Shown piece after piece: positions 8,958-16,946 of a stretch of DNA of 64,000 nucleotides; the first letter of the stretch is position 1, and each line of letters opens with the position of its first letter. This DNA comes from Streptomyces coacervatus (GTDB taxonomy: Bacteria > Actinomycetota > Actinomycetes > Streptomycetales > Streptomycetaceae): assembly GCF_029223485.1 (NCBI RefSeq), contig NZ_JARHTP010000028.1:1-64000 (forward strand). Reading direction: 5' to 3'. The notes beneath the pieces were generated by a model. That model searched no databases. It had not been told where the DNA came from and saw only the letters and a list, made by a program, of their open reading frames with translations. The position numbers and the translations under genes were made by a program.

Positions 8958-9473
8958 ATGACCACCGAGACCCTTCCCACAGCACCGCTTCCGCCGCCCG
9001 TCCCCGGCCCGGACTGGCTGCCCGACCCCGGCACCTACGGCGCCGCCCCGGACCGCTGCATCGTCGAACTGACCGCGCGATTCGGCCCGTTGACCACCCT
9101 GCGCCGCCGCCTGACCGCCCTGGACGCGACCCTCACCGTCGCACCCGACTCCGACGACTGTGTGCTGAGCCTGGAGCTGGCCGGTCGGCCGCTGGGCGGC
9201 AGGCTGCTGACCTTCGTCAGTACGAGCCTCACGCCCACGGACGAGGCCACCCGGCTGCACGTCCCCGGCGAACTCGCCCTGGCCGGCGACCCCGTCGAGG
9301 CCCTCTTCGGCTTCCGCGTCGTCGAGCGCACCACCGACCGGCTCCTGGTCCTCGGCACCGCCCAGCTGCCGTACCGGCACCTGCACCGCAGGACCGGCCT
9401 CGCACTGCCCCGCACCCGCCCCACAGCCCGTGTCCGGCTGCTCGTAGCCGCGGAGTTCACATGCGCCGTCTGA
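8958..9473 (+). CDS. YceI-like protein
   Basis: This 171-residue protein starts at ATG 8958, in the contiguous frame after the terminator. It has no signal peptide. Its pattern of alternating strands, with conserved-looking segments GTYGAAPDRCIVELTARFG at the start and RLLVLGTAQLPYRH later, fits the YceI-like fold, a lipocalin-shaped barrel that binds hydrophobic ligands such as polyisoprenoids in other bacteria. It overlaps the next cupredoxin gene by 13 nt, so the two are coupled. YceI-like proteins recur beside redox and copper genes, but the ligand here is unknown. Similarity is moderate, so an uncharacterised barrel protein is the fallback call. Confidence 0.65.
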   Translation: MTTETLPTAPLPPPVPGPDWLPDPGTYGAAPDRCIVELTARFGPLTTLRRRLTALDATLTVAPDSDDCVLSLELAGRPLGGRLLTFVSTSLTPTDEATRLHVPGELALAGDPVEALFGFRVVERTTDRLLVLGTAQLPYRHLHRRTGLALPRTRPTARVRLLVAAEFTCAV

Positions 9474-10138
9474 CCGCGCTCCTCGGCGCCCTCTTCCTGG
9501 CGGGCGCCGCGCTCGTGCTGCCCGCCCCCACCGCGCAGGCGGCCGCCACCCACCAAGTCCTCATGTCCGGCTACGCGTTCACGCCCCGCACCCTGACCAT
9601 CACCGCCGGGGACACGGTCACCTGGACCAACCGGGACCAGGCGCCGCACGACGTCAGGACCACCTCCGGCCCCGCCCCGGTCCACTCCCCGATGCTCAGC
9701 AAGGGTGACAGCTGGAGCCACACGTTCACGACACCGGGGACGTACGGCTACGTCTGCACCGTGCACCCGGACATGACGGCCCGGCTCATCGTGAAGGCGG
9801 CCCCCGCACCCGCCCCCACCGTGCACCGGCACCCGACGTCCGCCCCACCCGCCACCAGGCCCGCCACCGCGATGCCGTCGTCCATGCACATGGACCACAC
9901 GACCAGGGCCGCCGCCCCCGCAGCCTCCAAGGACCCGTCCCCTTCCCTCACGGTCTCCGCCCCCGCGACGGCGCAGCCCGCCGTGGACCCTCAGGACACC
10001 GCCTCCGCCATCCGCCCCCTCAACCCTCTCCTGCTTCTCACCGGCGTCGTCGCGGGCGTCGCGGTCCTGTGTCTGCTGCTGGTCGGCTCCCGGTCGGCCG
10101 CCGCCGCGTCCCGGAGCGACGAGCAGGGCCCGGGCTGA
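9461..10138 (+). CDS. Cell-surface cupredoxin with C-terminal membrane anchor
   Basis: This 225-residue protein has an N-terminal signal peptide (MRRLTALLGALFLAGAALVL, then AQAAA). A cupredoxin domain (about 28-115) follows, with ligands H63, C99, H102 and M105 in the same spacing as the other cupredoxin of the locus. A Pro/Ala/Thr-rich stalk contains a Met/His motif (SSMHMDHTT). One C-terminal membrane helix (about 188-210) ends in an Arg-containing tail. It looks like a copper or electron carrier held at the outer face of the membrane. It is translationally coupled to the YceI-like gene and is followed by a hairpin at 10158-10206. The domain call is firm; electron partners are unknown. Confidence 0.87.
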   Translation: MRRLTALLGALFLAGAALVLPAPTAQAAATHQVLMSGYAFTPRTLTITAGDTVTWTNRDQAPHDVRTTSGPAPVHSPMLSKGDSWSHTFTTPGTYGYVCTVHPDMTARLIVKAAPAPAPTVHRHPTSAPPATRPATAMPSSMHMDHTTRAAAPAASKDPSPSLTVSAPATAQPAVDPQDTASAIRPLNPLLLLTGVVAGVAVLCLLLVGSRSAAAASRSDEQGPG

Positions 10139-10157
10139 CCCCACGCCCCGCCCCACG

Positions 10158-10206
10158 ACGGCCTGCGGCGGCCGCGCCACACCTGGCGTGCGCTGCCGCA
10201 GGCCGT
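10158..10206 (+). terminator. Long hairpin ending the copper locus
   Basis: ACGGCCTGCGGCGGC pairs with GCTGCCGCAGGCCGT (one G-U pair), and a second inner stem (GCCA/TGGC) continues it. It lies 20 nt after the cupredoxin stop and before furA. Confidence 0.75.
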
Positions 10207-10261
10207 TGTGGCGAGCCCTTGAGCTGCGGGGATCCCCGGGGAGTCATAGACTGGCCACCAA

Positions 10262-10317
10262 ACCTGTCTCGTTCGTTTTCTTGAATCATTCGTGTTTGTG
10301 TGGGTAGGTTGGGTGCC
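10262..10317 (+). promoter_or_regulatory. Probable furA-katG promoter/operator
   Basis: TTGAAT (10281-10286) and TAGGTT (10305-10310) form a plausible -35/-10 pair with 18-nt spacing. The -10 lies only 8 nt before the chosen ATG, which would give a nearly leaderless message. The A+T-rich TTTTCTTGAATCATTCG stretch overlaps the -35 and is the natural place for FurA autoregulation. Inference from sequence; no footprint is available here. Confidence 0.45.
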
Positions 10318-10755
10318 ATGACTTCACCCCAGAACCCGACCACCGCCGGGGAGCTCCGCGGTGCCGGCCTGCGGGTGACGGCCGCCCGCGTCGCACTGCT
10401 CGAGACCGTCCGCGAGGGTGACCACCTCGGGGTCGAGGCCATCGCCTCGGGCGTACGTGAGCGGGTGGGCCACATATCCCTGCAAGCCGTGTACGAGGCG
10501 CTGCACGCACTCACCACGGCCGGACTCGTCCGCCGTATCGAGCCGCCGGGCAGCCCGGCCCGGTTCGAGGGCAGGGTCGGGGACAACCACCACCACCTCG
10601 TGTGCCGGACGTGCGGTGCCGTCTTCGACGTCGACTGCGCGGTCGGTCATGCCCCCTGTCTCACCGCTTCGGACGACCGAGGCTTCGCGATCGACGAGGC
10701 CGAGGTCATCTACTGGGGCCTGTGCCCCGACTGTTCCACCGCTCGCACGGCCTGA
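10318..10755 (+). CDS. furA: Fur-family redox/metal repressor FurA
   Basis: This 145-residue Fur-family repressor has an N-terminal winged helix (about residues 10-80, including ISLQAVYEALHALTTAGLV). Its metal/dimer domain carries the HHHL motif and two CxxC pairs (CRTC and CPDC). In streptomycetes the FurA/FurS paralogue sits directly upstream of a catalase-peroxidase gene, represses both, and is released by thiol oxidation; the same order is seen here with a 24-nt gap to katG. The ATG at 10318 is preferred over an in-frame ATG at 10300 because a -10-like element lies between them and homologues begin near the second Met. Family and regulatory logic are well supported by context. Confidence 0.92.
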   Translation: MTSPQNPTTAGELRGAGLRVTAARVALLETVREGDHLGVEAIASGVRERVGHISLQAVYEALHALTTAGLVRRIEPPGSPARFEGRVGDNHHHLVCRTCGAVFDVDCAVGHAPCLTASDDRGFAIDEAEVIYWGLCPDCSTARTA

Positions 10756-10779
10756 GCACCAAACCCCGGAAGGATTCCC

Positions 10780-12969
10780 ATGTCTGAGAACAACGCCGCT
10801 GAAGCGAAGTGCCCGGTGGCGCACGATCGCGCTCTGCACCCGACCCAGGGCGGCGGCAACCGCCAGTGGTGGCCGGAGCGGCTCAACCTGAAGATCCTTG
10901 CCAAGAACCCTGCCGTGGCCAACCCGCTCGGTGAGGAGTTCGACTACGCCGAGGCGTTCCAGACCCTCGACCTCCCGGCCGTGAAACAGGACATCGCCGA
11001 GGTGCTGACGGACTCCAAGGACTGGTGGCCGGCCGACTTCGGTCACTACGGCCCGTTCATGATCCGTATGGCCTGGCACAGCGCGGGCACCTACCGCATC
11101 AGCGACGGCCGTGGTGGCGCCGGTGCCGGTCAGCAGCGCTTCGCCCCGCTGAACAGCTGGCCGGACAACGGCAACCTGGACAAGGCCCGCCGTCTGCTGT
11201 GGCCGGTCAAGAAGAAGTACGGCAAGAGCCTGTCCTGGGCCGACCTCATGATCCTCGCGGGCAATGTCGCCCTTGAGTCCATGGGCTTCAAGACCTTCGG
11301 CTTCGGCGGCGGCCGCGAGGACGTCTGGGAGTCGGAGGAGGACGTCTACTGGGGTCCCGAGAAGGTCTGGCTCGACGACCAGCGCTACACCGGCGACCGT
11401 GAGCTGGAGAACCCGCTCGGCGCGGTCCAGATGGGCCTCATCTACGTCAACCCGGAGGGCCCCAACGGCAACCCGGACCCGATCGCCGCGGCCCGCGACA
11501 TCCGTGAGACGTTCCGCCGTATGGCGATGAACGACGAGGAGACCGTCGCCCTCATCGCCGGTGGCCACACCTTCGGCAAGACCCACGGCGCGGGCCCGGC
11601 GGAGAACGTCGGCGCCGACCCGGAGGCCGCCCCGATCGAGGCGCAGGGCCTCGGCTGGGCGTCCACGTACGGCTCCGGCAAGGCCGGCGACGCGATCACG
11701 TCCGGCCTGGAGGTCACCTGGACCGCCACGCCGACCCAGTGGAGCAACGGCTTCTTCCGGAACCTCTTCGAGTACGAGTACGAGCTCACGCAGAGCCCGG
11801 CCGGCGCGAACCAGTGGGTGGCGAAGAACGCGGAGGCGATCATCCCCGACGCGCACGACGCGTCGAAGAAGAAGCTCCCGACGATGCTCACCACGGACCT
11901 GTCGCTGAAGTTCGACCCGGTCTACGAGCAGATCTCGCGCCGCTTCTACGAGAACCCGGAGCAGTTCGCGGACGCCTTCGCCCGCGCCTGGTACAAGCTG
12001 ACCCACCGTGACATGGGTCCGAAGTCGCTGTACCTCGGCTCGGAGGTCCCGGCGGAGACCCTGCTGTGGCAGGACCCGCTGCCGGCGGCCGAGGGCGAGA
12101 CCATCGACGCCGCCGACGTCACGGCCCTGAAGGCCAAGCTGCTCGCCTCGGGTCTCACGGTCTCCCAGCTGGTCTCCACCGCGTGGGCATCGGCCTCGAC
12201 GTACCGGGGCAGCGACAAGCGCGGCGGTGCCAACGGCGCCCGTGTCCGTCTGCAGCCGCAGGCCGGCTGGGACGTCAACGAGCCCGACGAGCTGGCGCAG
12301 GTGCTGCGTGTCCTGGAGGGCGTCCAGGCGGAGTTCAACTCCGGCGCCAAGAAGGTCTCCCTGGCCGACCTGATCGTCCTCGGTGGTGCCGCCGCCGTGG
12401 AGAAGGCCGCCAAGGACGCCGGTCACGACGTCGAGGTGCCCTTCGCGCCGGGCCGGGTTGACGCCACGGAGGAGCACACCGACGCGGAGTCCTTCGCCGC
12501 GCTGGAGCCCACCGCCGACGGCTTCCGCAACTACCAGGGCAAGGGCAACCGCCTGCCGGCCGAGTACCTGCTGCTCGACAAGGCGAACCTGCTGGGCCTG
12601 AGCGCCCCCGAGCTGACCGTCCTCGTCGGCGGCCTGCGCGTCCTCGGCGCCAACCACCAGCAGACCGCGTACGGCGTCTTCACCGACACCCCGGGCCAGC
12701 TGACGAACGACTTCTTCGTCAACCTGCTCGACCTGGGCCACACCTGGTCGCCGGTCTCCGAGGACCAGACCGTCTTCGAGTGCCGTGACGACGCGACCGG
12801 CGAGGTCAAGTGGACCGGCACCCGTGCCGACCTCGTCTTCGGCTCGAACTCCGAGCTGCGTGCGCTCGCCGAGGTCTACGCGAGCGACGACGCGAAGGAG
12901 AAGTTCGTGACCGACTTCGTCGCGGCGTGGGTCAAGGTGTCGAACGCGGACCGCGTCGACCTCGTCTGA
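10780..12969 (+). CDS. katG: Catalase-peroxidase KatG
   Basis: This 729-residue bifunctional haem catalase-peroxidase removes hydrogen peroxide in the cytoplasm. The N-terminal catalytic half carries the distal pocket MAWHSAGTYR, the proximal histidine H263 (GGHTFGKTHG), and the three residues that form the Met-Tyr-Trp adduct required for catalase activity (W99, Y222, M248). The C-terminal half is the degenerate second peroxidase domain typical of the family, and the length is normal. GGAAGGA lies 5 nt before the ATG. It is the second gene of a furA-katG operon, so induction by peroxide through FurA is expected. Transcription is closed by a perfect hairpin at 12997-13034, which lies inside the 3' end of the convergent nuclease-like gene. 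Confidence 0.97.
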   Translation: MSENNAAEAKCPVAHDRALHPTQGGGNRQWWPERLNLKILAKNPAVANPLGEEFDYAEAFQTLDLPAVKQDIAEVLTDSKDWWPADFGHYGPFMIRMAWHSAGTYRISDGRGGAGAGQQRFAPLNSWPDNGNLDKARRLLWPVKKKYGKSLSWADLMILAGNVALESMGFKTFGFGGGREDVWESEEDVYWGPEKVWLDDQRYTGDRELENPLGAVQMGLIYVNPEGPNGNPDPIAAARDIRETFRRMAMNDEETVALIAGGHTFGKTHGAGPAENVGADPEAAPIEAQGLGWASTYGSGKAGDAITSGLEVTWTATPTQWSNGFFRNLFEYEYELTQSPAGANQWVAKNAEAIIPDAHDASKKKLPTMLTTDLSLKFDPVYEQISRRFYENPEQFADAFARAWYKLTHRDMGPKSLYLGSEVPAETLLWQDPLPAAEGETIDAADVTALKAKLLASGLTVSQLVSTAWASASTYRGSDKRGGANGARVRLQPQAGWDVNEPDELAQVLRVLEGVQAEFNSGAKKVSLADLIVLGGAAAVEKAAKDAGHDVEVPFAPGRVDATEEHTDAESFAALEPTADGFRNYQGKGNRLPAEYLLLDKANLLGLSAPELTVLVGGLRVLGANHQQTAYGVFTDTPGQLTNDFFVNLLDLGHTWSPVSEDQTVFECRDDATGEVKWTGTRADLVFGSNSELRALAEVYASDDAKEKFVTDFVAAWVKVSNADRVDLV

Positions 12970-12978
12970 TCCGCACGA

Positions 12979-13770
12979 TCACCGAGCAAGGCCACTGACG
13001 TCCGGGCCGTCCCCCAGGGGGCGGCCCGGACGTCGCCGTTTCTGCCCGTACGTCCTCCGCCAGCGCGCCCGGTGACGGGCATCGCCCTGTCCGGAACCGC
13101 TGACACCCATCAGCGAGGACAGCGAGGCACCGCTGTTCCACAGCCCGAGCAGGTCGCGGTTGACGGCGACGATGCCGTCCTTGACCACGACCTCCAAGGC
13201 CTGCCTGCTGAACCGGGTCGTGGTCACGAACACGGCGACGTCCGCCCCAAAGTGCACCTTGGAGCCGAGCAGTTCCCGCACTTCCCGGCTGCCGATGACC
13301 GAACTGGGCGTATAGCGCTTGCACTGCACGACCATCGCCCGCCCATCCGGCAACCGCCCGACGACATCGGCCCCTTGATCCCCTGGTCCGCCCACGCACC
13401 GCACCTCACGGCAGCCGTCCCGGCGGCACAGCGCGGCGACCAGCTCCTCGAACTCCGTACCCGTCATGGCGTCTACCTCGGCGAGTGACCGGCGCCCGGC
13501 GGCGACCGCGTCCTGCTGCCGCCACGCCCGGTCCCGCCCACGCAGGATCCGGTCCGTACGCCAGAGCCACCAGCCCAGTCCGCCGACAGCGGCCGCTACG
13601 ACGACTCCGACGACGTACATCCAGATCGCCGACCAGAACACGACCAGCACCAGCACACCGACCAGACCGGCACCCGCCCGTCGCGCGAGCGCGTCCTGCC
13701 GCGCCGTCCGTCGTCTGCGCACCGGCGCCGTACGCCGCCGCCTCTGCCGTCTCCTGCGCTGTGCGGCCAT
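12979..13770 (-). CDS. Membrane-anchored Mrr-like restriction endonuclease domain protein
   Basis: This 263-residue protein starts at ATG 13770, behind GGGGGTGG. A highly basic N terminus (RRRRQRRRR) leads to two adjacent membrane helices (about 30-70). Residues about 100-200 form an Mrr_cat-like PD-(D/E)xK nuclease core: LAEVDAMTGTEFEELVAAL, then GDQGADVVGR with the catalytic Asp, and VVQCKRY with the catalytic Lys. Proteins of this membrane-plus-Mrr layout are common in actinobacteria, and their substrate is not known; modified foreign DNA is the usual guess. The last 15 or so codons coincide with the katG terminator hairpin, so the natural C terminus may be poorly conserved. The gene is convergent with katG, with 9 nt between stops. 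Confidence 0.8.
   Translation of the reverse strand: MAAQRRRRQRRRRTAPVRRRRTARQDALARRAGAGLVGVLVLVVFWSAIWMYVVGVVVAAAVGGLGWWLWRTDRILRGRDRAWRQQDAVAAGRRSLAEVDAMTGTEFEELVAALCRRDGCREVRCVGGPGDQGADVVGRLPDGRAMVVQCKRYTPSSVIGSREVRELLGSKVHFGADVAVFVTTTRFSRQALEVVVKDGIVAVNRDLLGLWNSGASLSSLMGVSGSGQGDARHRARWRRTYGQKRRRPGRPLGDGPDVSGLAR
12997..13034 (+). terminator. katG terminator inside convergent gene
   Basis: GACGTCCGGGCCG and CGGCCCGGACGTC form a perfect 13-bp stem, extended by a C/G-run pairing at the apex. It begins 28 nt after the katG stop and lies wholly within the coding 3' end of the leftward Mrr-like gene. It could act on either strand. Confidence 0.85.
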
Positions 13771-13895
13771 CCGCACCACCCCCGATTGATTCCCTCACGG
13801 GCAGTGTGAACAGGGCAGGGACCGCCGGAAAGACCGCATATCGGCCATGACGGCCGGAACGGCCGCGCCGGAGGCGGCAGCGTCCTCGTCCGACC

Positions 13896-16022
13896 TCACC
13901 GGGACGCCGTCTGGTGGAGACCGGGGACGTCCAGTTCGTCAGCGCTCAGGTACTGGTTGTACGCGGTGACGTTCGTGAAGAAGATCGGGATGGGAAGGGT
14001 GAGCCCCGGCGGAAGCGGGGGCGGCATGCTCGGGGTGAACGTGACGGGGAGCAGGCCGAGGAGGTTTCCGCTGAGGATCTTGGTCAGCAGGACCACGGGC
14101 TGACCGCTGGCGACCGTCGTGCCGAAGGGGGCGCCGTCCGTCTCCAACTGGCCCTGGCAGGGATACCAGGGGCCGGGGGCGGACGGGTCCACGCGACCGA
14201 TACCGGGAATGCCCATGTCGAGCAGCGGCAGCCGGAGGCCGGGCAGGCCGTGGAAGGTCGGAGCGGGTGGCGGGGGCTGGTTCTGGCCGCACCGGGGGGC
14301 GAGGAGAGGCGCGGTCTGGCGCAGGCTCGCAATGTCGACCCGGGTCGCGGTGAAGACCAGGACCTGCTGAGGGCCGTACGCCGTCGGCACGTCGGTGATG
14401 CCGTGATAGGTCAGGCCGGTGAGCACCATCAGCGGGCTGAGGACCCGGAACGGCTGGGCGGCGGTGGGTACTTGGTACGCGGCGGCATCGACGCCGAGCC
14501 TGAGTGAGATCAGGGGCTGGGGAAGGCAGAAGGGCGACTTCTCGGCGCGGCCGGAGTGGGCGCCCAGATTGATGTGCAGGGGCAGCAGCGACAAGGGCCC
14601 GTCCATCAGCCCGTCGGCAGGCAGCGGCGGGATGTTCAAGCGCAGGACGGATGGCGAGTCGGTGCTGCCGGCGGACCGGCTCGACTTCTCGTCCGACGCG
14701 CCCGGCCCGGCGGCATGGCCGAGCTTGCTGCGCTGCGGCGGTCCGGCGGGCCGGTCCGGGCCCGGCGTCGCACGGTCGTGCCGGGCGGCCGGGCCGCTGT
14801 CGCGTTTGTCGCGTGCGTCGCGTCTATCGCGTGCGTTGTGTTTATCGCGTGCATCGTGTGAATCGTGCAGGCCGAGCATGTCGGCGACCGAGCCGAGAAG
14901 GCCCGCTCCGGATGAATGCGTGGGAGCGGGCGCAGGCTCGACGGAGTCGGGCCCGTGTCTGGGCCTGTGTTTGCCGGGTGCCTCGGTACGCGGGTTCGGC
15001 AGAAGAGGTCCGAGGGACGGGCGCAGGCCGAGCGGGCCGCCCACTGCGGTGCCCGAGCCCGGTGCGTGACTCCGCTCGGCGCCCGCCGGGGTACGGCCTC
15101 CGGTGCCGGTGGGTGCCGCCCCGGCCAGCAGTCCGTCGAGCAGGGAGCAGACGGTCAGGTGCGGGGCAGTGCTGTCGTCGACAGTGCTCCCGAGCACGCT
15201 GCGTGGCTCGGTGAGCCTCGGCACCATCCGGGGGAGGTGGGCCGGCGCCGGCTGCAGCCCGCCGGTCAGCAGAGCCCCGATCGGAAGCACACCGAGCGCC
15301 CTCATACGGGTGGTGCGCGAGCTCAGACGGTACGTGCGCAAGCTGCTGCCGGCTGATCGGCCGCCGACCGTATGACCTCCGGCGCCGCCTCCCCCACTGC
15401 CCGATTCACCGGAACCGCCGGGGCCATCAGGGCCACCGGAACCACCGTCCCCACCGGGACCGTCCGAACCACCGGAGCCGCCCGGACCGCCCGGTCCCTC
15501 CGCGCTGTCGGGCCCGTCGCCACTGCCCGACCCCTCCGAGCCGCCCGCTTCCCCTGTGCTGTCCGAGCCGCTCCCGCGACCCCAGTCGGTCCAGACCCCT
15601 CTCCGGGCCGGAGGCCGCTCATACGGCACCCAGCTCACCGCCATCGCACCGCCGGTGATGCCCAGCAGAAAACCGATCAGGAAGCCGCCGAAATTGGAGA
15701 GCACGAGTGAGGCGACGGCGAGCACCAGCGTCGCGATACCCGCGAACACTCGATGCCCGGGCGCCAGCCACATGCTGAGCGCGAGGACCGCCAGGAAGAT
15801 CCCCATAAGTGTCCCCGACACACCGGCGACGCCCTCGTGCATCATGACCGGCAACGGCGCGAACGGGATGGAGAGGATCTCAACCCCGGACAACAGCGTC
15901 CACACCCCCGCCCAGAACGGGCGGCTGCGCCGCCAGTCGCGGAAGGCGTTCCACCATCCGGGCCGCCGCCCGTCAGCCTCTGCCCTCCTCTTACGTCCAG
16001 CGCGCAGCCGCGCACTACTCAC
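13896..16022 (-). CDS. DUF6114 protein with long disordered insert and C-terminal domain
   Basis: This 708-residue protein starts at GTG 16022, chosen because GGGGAGATCGAC precedes it and it overlaps the upstream DUF6230 stop by 8 nt; an ATG at 16088 would overlap by 74 nt. After a basic N terminus, residues about 30-140 hold the DUF6114 core of four membrane helices (FWAGVWTLLSGVEIL, MGIFLAVLALSMW and following). A very long low-complexity tract then runs from about 155 to 480, Gly/Ser/Pro-rich at first and with charged ARDK-type repeats at 14800-14875. The last 230 residues are hydrophobic and Pro-rich with scattered cysteines and look folded. Typical DUF6114 proteins are near 150 residues, so this is an unusually enlarged member. 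Function is unknown; pairing with DUF6230 genes is characteristic. Confidence 0.8.
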   Translation of the reverse strand: MSSARLRAGRKRRAEADGRRPGWWNAFRDWRRSRPFWAGVWTLLSGVEILSIPFAPLPVMMHEGVAGVSGTLMGIFLAVLALSMWLAPGHRVFAGIATLVLAVASLVLSNFGGFLIGFLLGITGGAMAVSWVPYERPPARRGVWTDWGRGSGSDSTGEAGGSEGSGSGDGPDSAEGPGGPGGSGGSDGPGGDGGSGGPDGPGGSGESGSGGGGAGGHTVGGRSAGSSLRTYRLSSRTTRMRALGVLPIGALLTGGLQPAPAHLPRMVPRLTEPRSVLGSTVDDSTAPHLTVCSLLDGLLAGAAPTGTGGRTPAGAERSHAPGSGTAVGGPLGLRPSLGPLLPNPRTEAPGKHRPRHGPDSVEPAPAPTHSSGAGLLGSVADMLGLHDSHDARDKHNARDRRDARDKRDSGPAARHDRATPGPDRPAGPPQRSKLGHAAGPGASDEKSSRSAGSTDSPSVLRLNIPPLPADGLMDGPLSLLPLHINLGAHSGRAEKSPFCLPQPLISLRLGVDAAAYQVPTAAQPFRVLSPLMVLTGLTYHGITDVPTAYGPQQVLVFTATRVDIASLRQTAPLLAPRCGQNQPPPPAPTFHGLPGLRLPLLDMGIPGIGRVDPSAPGPWYPCQGQLETDGAPFGTTVASGQPVVLLTKILSGNLLGLLPVTFTPSMPPPLPPGLTLPIPIFFTNVTAYNQYLSADELDVPGLHQTASR
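14800..14875 (-). repeat. Coding microsatellite-like repeat (ARDK-type units)
   Basis: Imperfect 15-bp units built on CGCGTGC/TCGCG encode HDARDK, HNARDR and RDARDK in tandem inside the DUF6114 gene. Such a tract is prone to copy-number change and makes a highly charged flexible segment. Confidence 0.75.
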
Positions 16023-16722
16023 GTCGATCTCCCCGAGTGTGGTGGTCTTCGTCACCCGACGCGTCAAAACATGAGTGGTCGCCGACATCCACGCTCAGGT
16101 GGAGTCCCGGCAGCCGGAACGTCGCGGCACTCACCGAACGCGTCTGCTGCCGCAGATCATCGATGCGTACGGTGTCGGCCTGCTCGCCGAAGCCGCCGGG
16201 CTCGCCGTGCACACCGGGCACACCCTGCACGGTTGAGGCATCCTGGCCGATGTTGATGTTGCGGAAGAGCGCGTCGCCCCGCAGGTCGTGGCTGTCCGCG
16301 ACAAGCCGGTCCGCGTGCGCGGGAGACCCGCCGCTGCCCGAGGTCAGCCGCAGGGTGACGGGCCCGAGGACGGGCACGTTCTGCACGACGGACTGGCACA
16401 GGTCGTACAGGTCCGCGGACCGGATGCCGGAAAGCGCCTCCGGGTACTTGGCATGAGCGCCGCGGTCCAGCACACCGAACTGGACGAACCCGCGCCCGTC
16501 GAGCGTGCTGGCTGAGATCTGGAAGCTCTGGCCGGAAACCGTGAACGAGTTGGGTGACACTCCGAAGGACGTGGCCAGGGCGCCACGCGCCACAGCTGTG
16601 CACAGCGCTGCGGACGCCAGCAGAGTGGGCACCATGGCCACGGCCAGGCGCCTCCATCGGGTGTGGCCCGTGAGACGTGTGCTCACGATGGTCTGGGTGG
16701 CACTGTCGGCGATGCTCGTCAT
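16015..16722 (-). CDS. DUF6230 protein, copy 1
   Basis: This 235-residue protein of the DUF6230 family starts at ATG 16722, chosen because GGAGAGGG lies directly upstream; longer frames lack a ribosome site. One membrane segment near the N terminus (RRLAVAMVPTLLASAALCTA, about residues 25-44) suggests export or anchoring. The rest is a beta-rich, Gly-containing domain with family-typical phrases such as FTVSGQSFQISAS, YDLCQSVV and INIGQDAS. It is paralogous to the gene at 16947-17579, sharing MVPTLLASAAL, GQDAS and QADTVRID. Its stop overlaps the DUF6114 start, so these two genes are coupled. Function is unknown; a Streptomyces envelope role is likely from topology. Confidence 0.85.
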   Translation of the reverse strand: MTSIADSATQTIVSTRLTGHTRWRRLAVAMVPTLLASAALCTAVARGALATSFGVSPNSFTVSGQSFQISASTLDGRGFVQFGVLDRGAHAKYPEALSGIRSADLYDLCQSVVQNVPVLGPVTLRLTSGSGGSPAHADRLVADSHDLRGDALFRNINIGQDASTVQGVPGVHGEPGGFGEQADTVRIDDLRQQTRSVSAATFRLPGLHLSVDVGDHSCFDASGDEDHHTRGDRRE

Positions 16723-16878
16723 CCCTCTCCCCGTCAGACAATCGGGGCCGACCCGTCGGCGGGCCGAGAAGCCCCAAATACCCGAGTTTCGGGCGGTACG
16801 CATCGCCAACTTCTGCGGAACCCGCTGGTGACTCCGAGAGCCGGCCGGGGACCCCAATGGCCGGACGCTTTCACCCGC

Positions 16879-16929
16879 TTGTCCCAAAGTGAGCACAAAA
16901 GGACTCAAACAGGCTCAAATAGTCCCAAA
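16879..16929 (-). repeat. Five helically phased direct repeats upstream of DUF6230 copy 1
   Basis: On the + strand five units end in CCCAAA, CACAAA, CTCAAA, CTCAAA and CCCAAA at 16888, 16899, 16909, 16919 and 16929, a spacing of 11, 10, 10 and 10 bp. Read on the minus strand they are tandem TTTGnGnC motifs. One-turn spacing points to a head-to-tail DNA-binding protein. The array lies 157-207 nt upstream of the copy-1 start and 18 nt beyond the copy-2 stop. Confidence 0.7.
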
Positions 16930-16946
16930 GGGAGGGGGAGGACAGT

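Noticed and set aside
10324..12741. 805-codon leftward open frame across furA and katG
   Set aside because: It is a mirror of the real genes, with Arg/Gly/Val/Leu-biased low-information sequence and no start signal.
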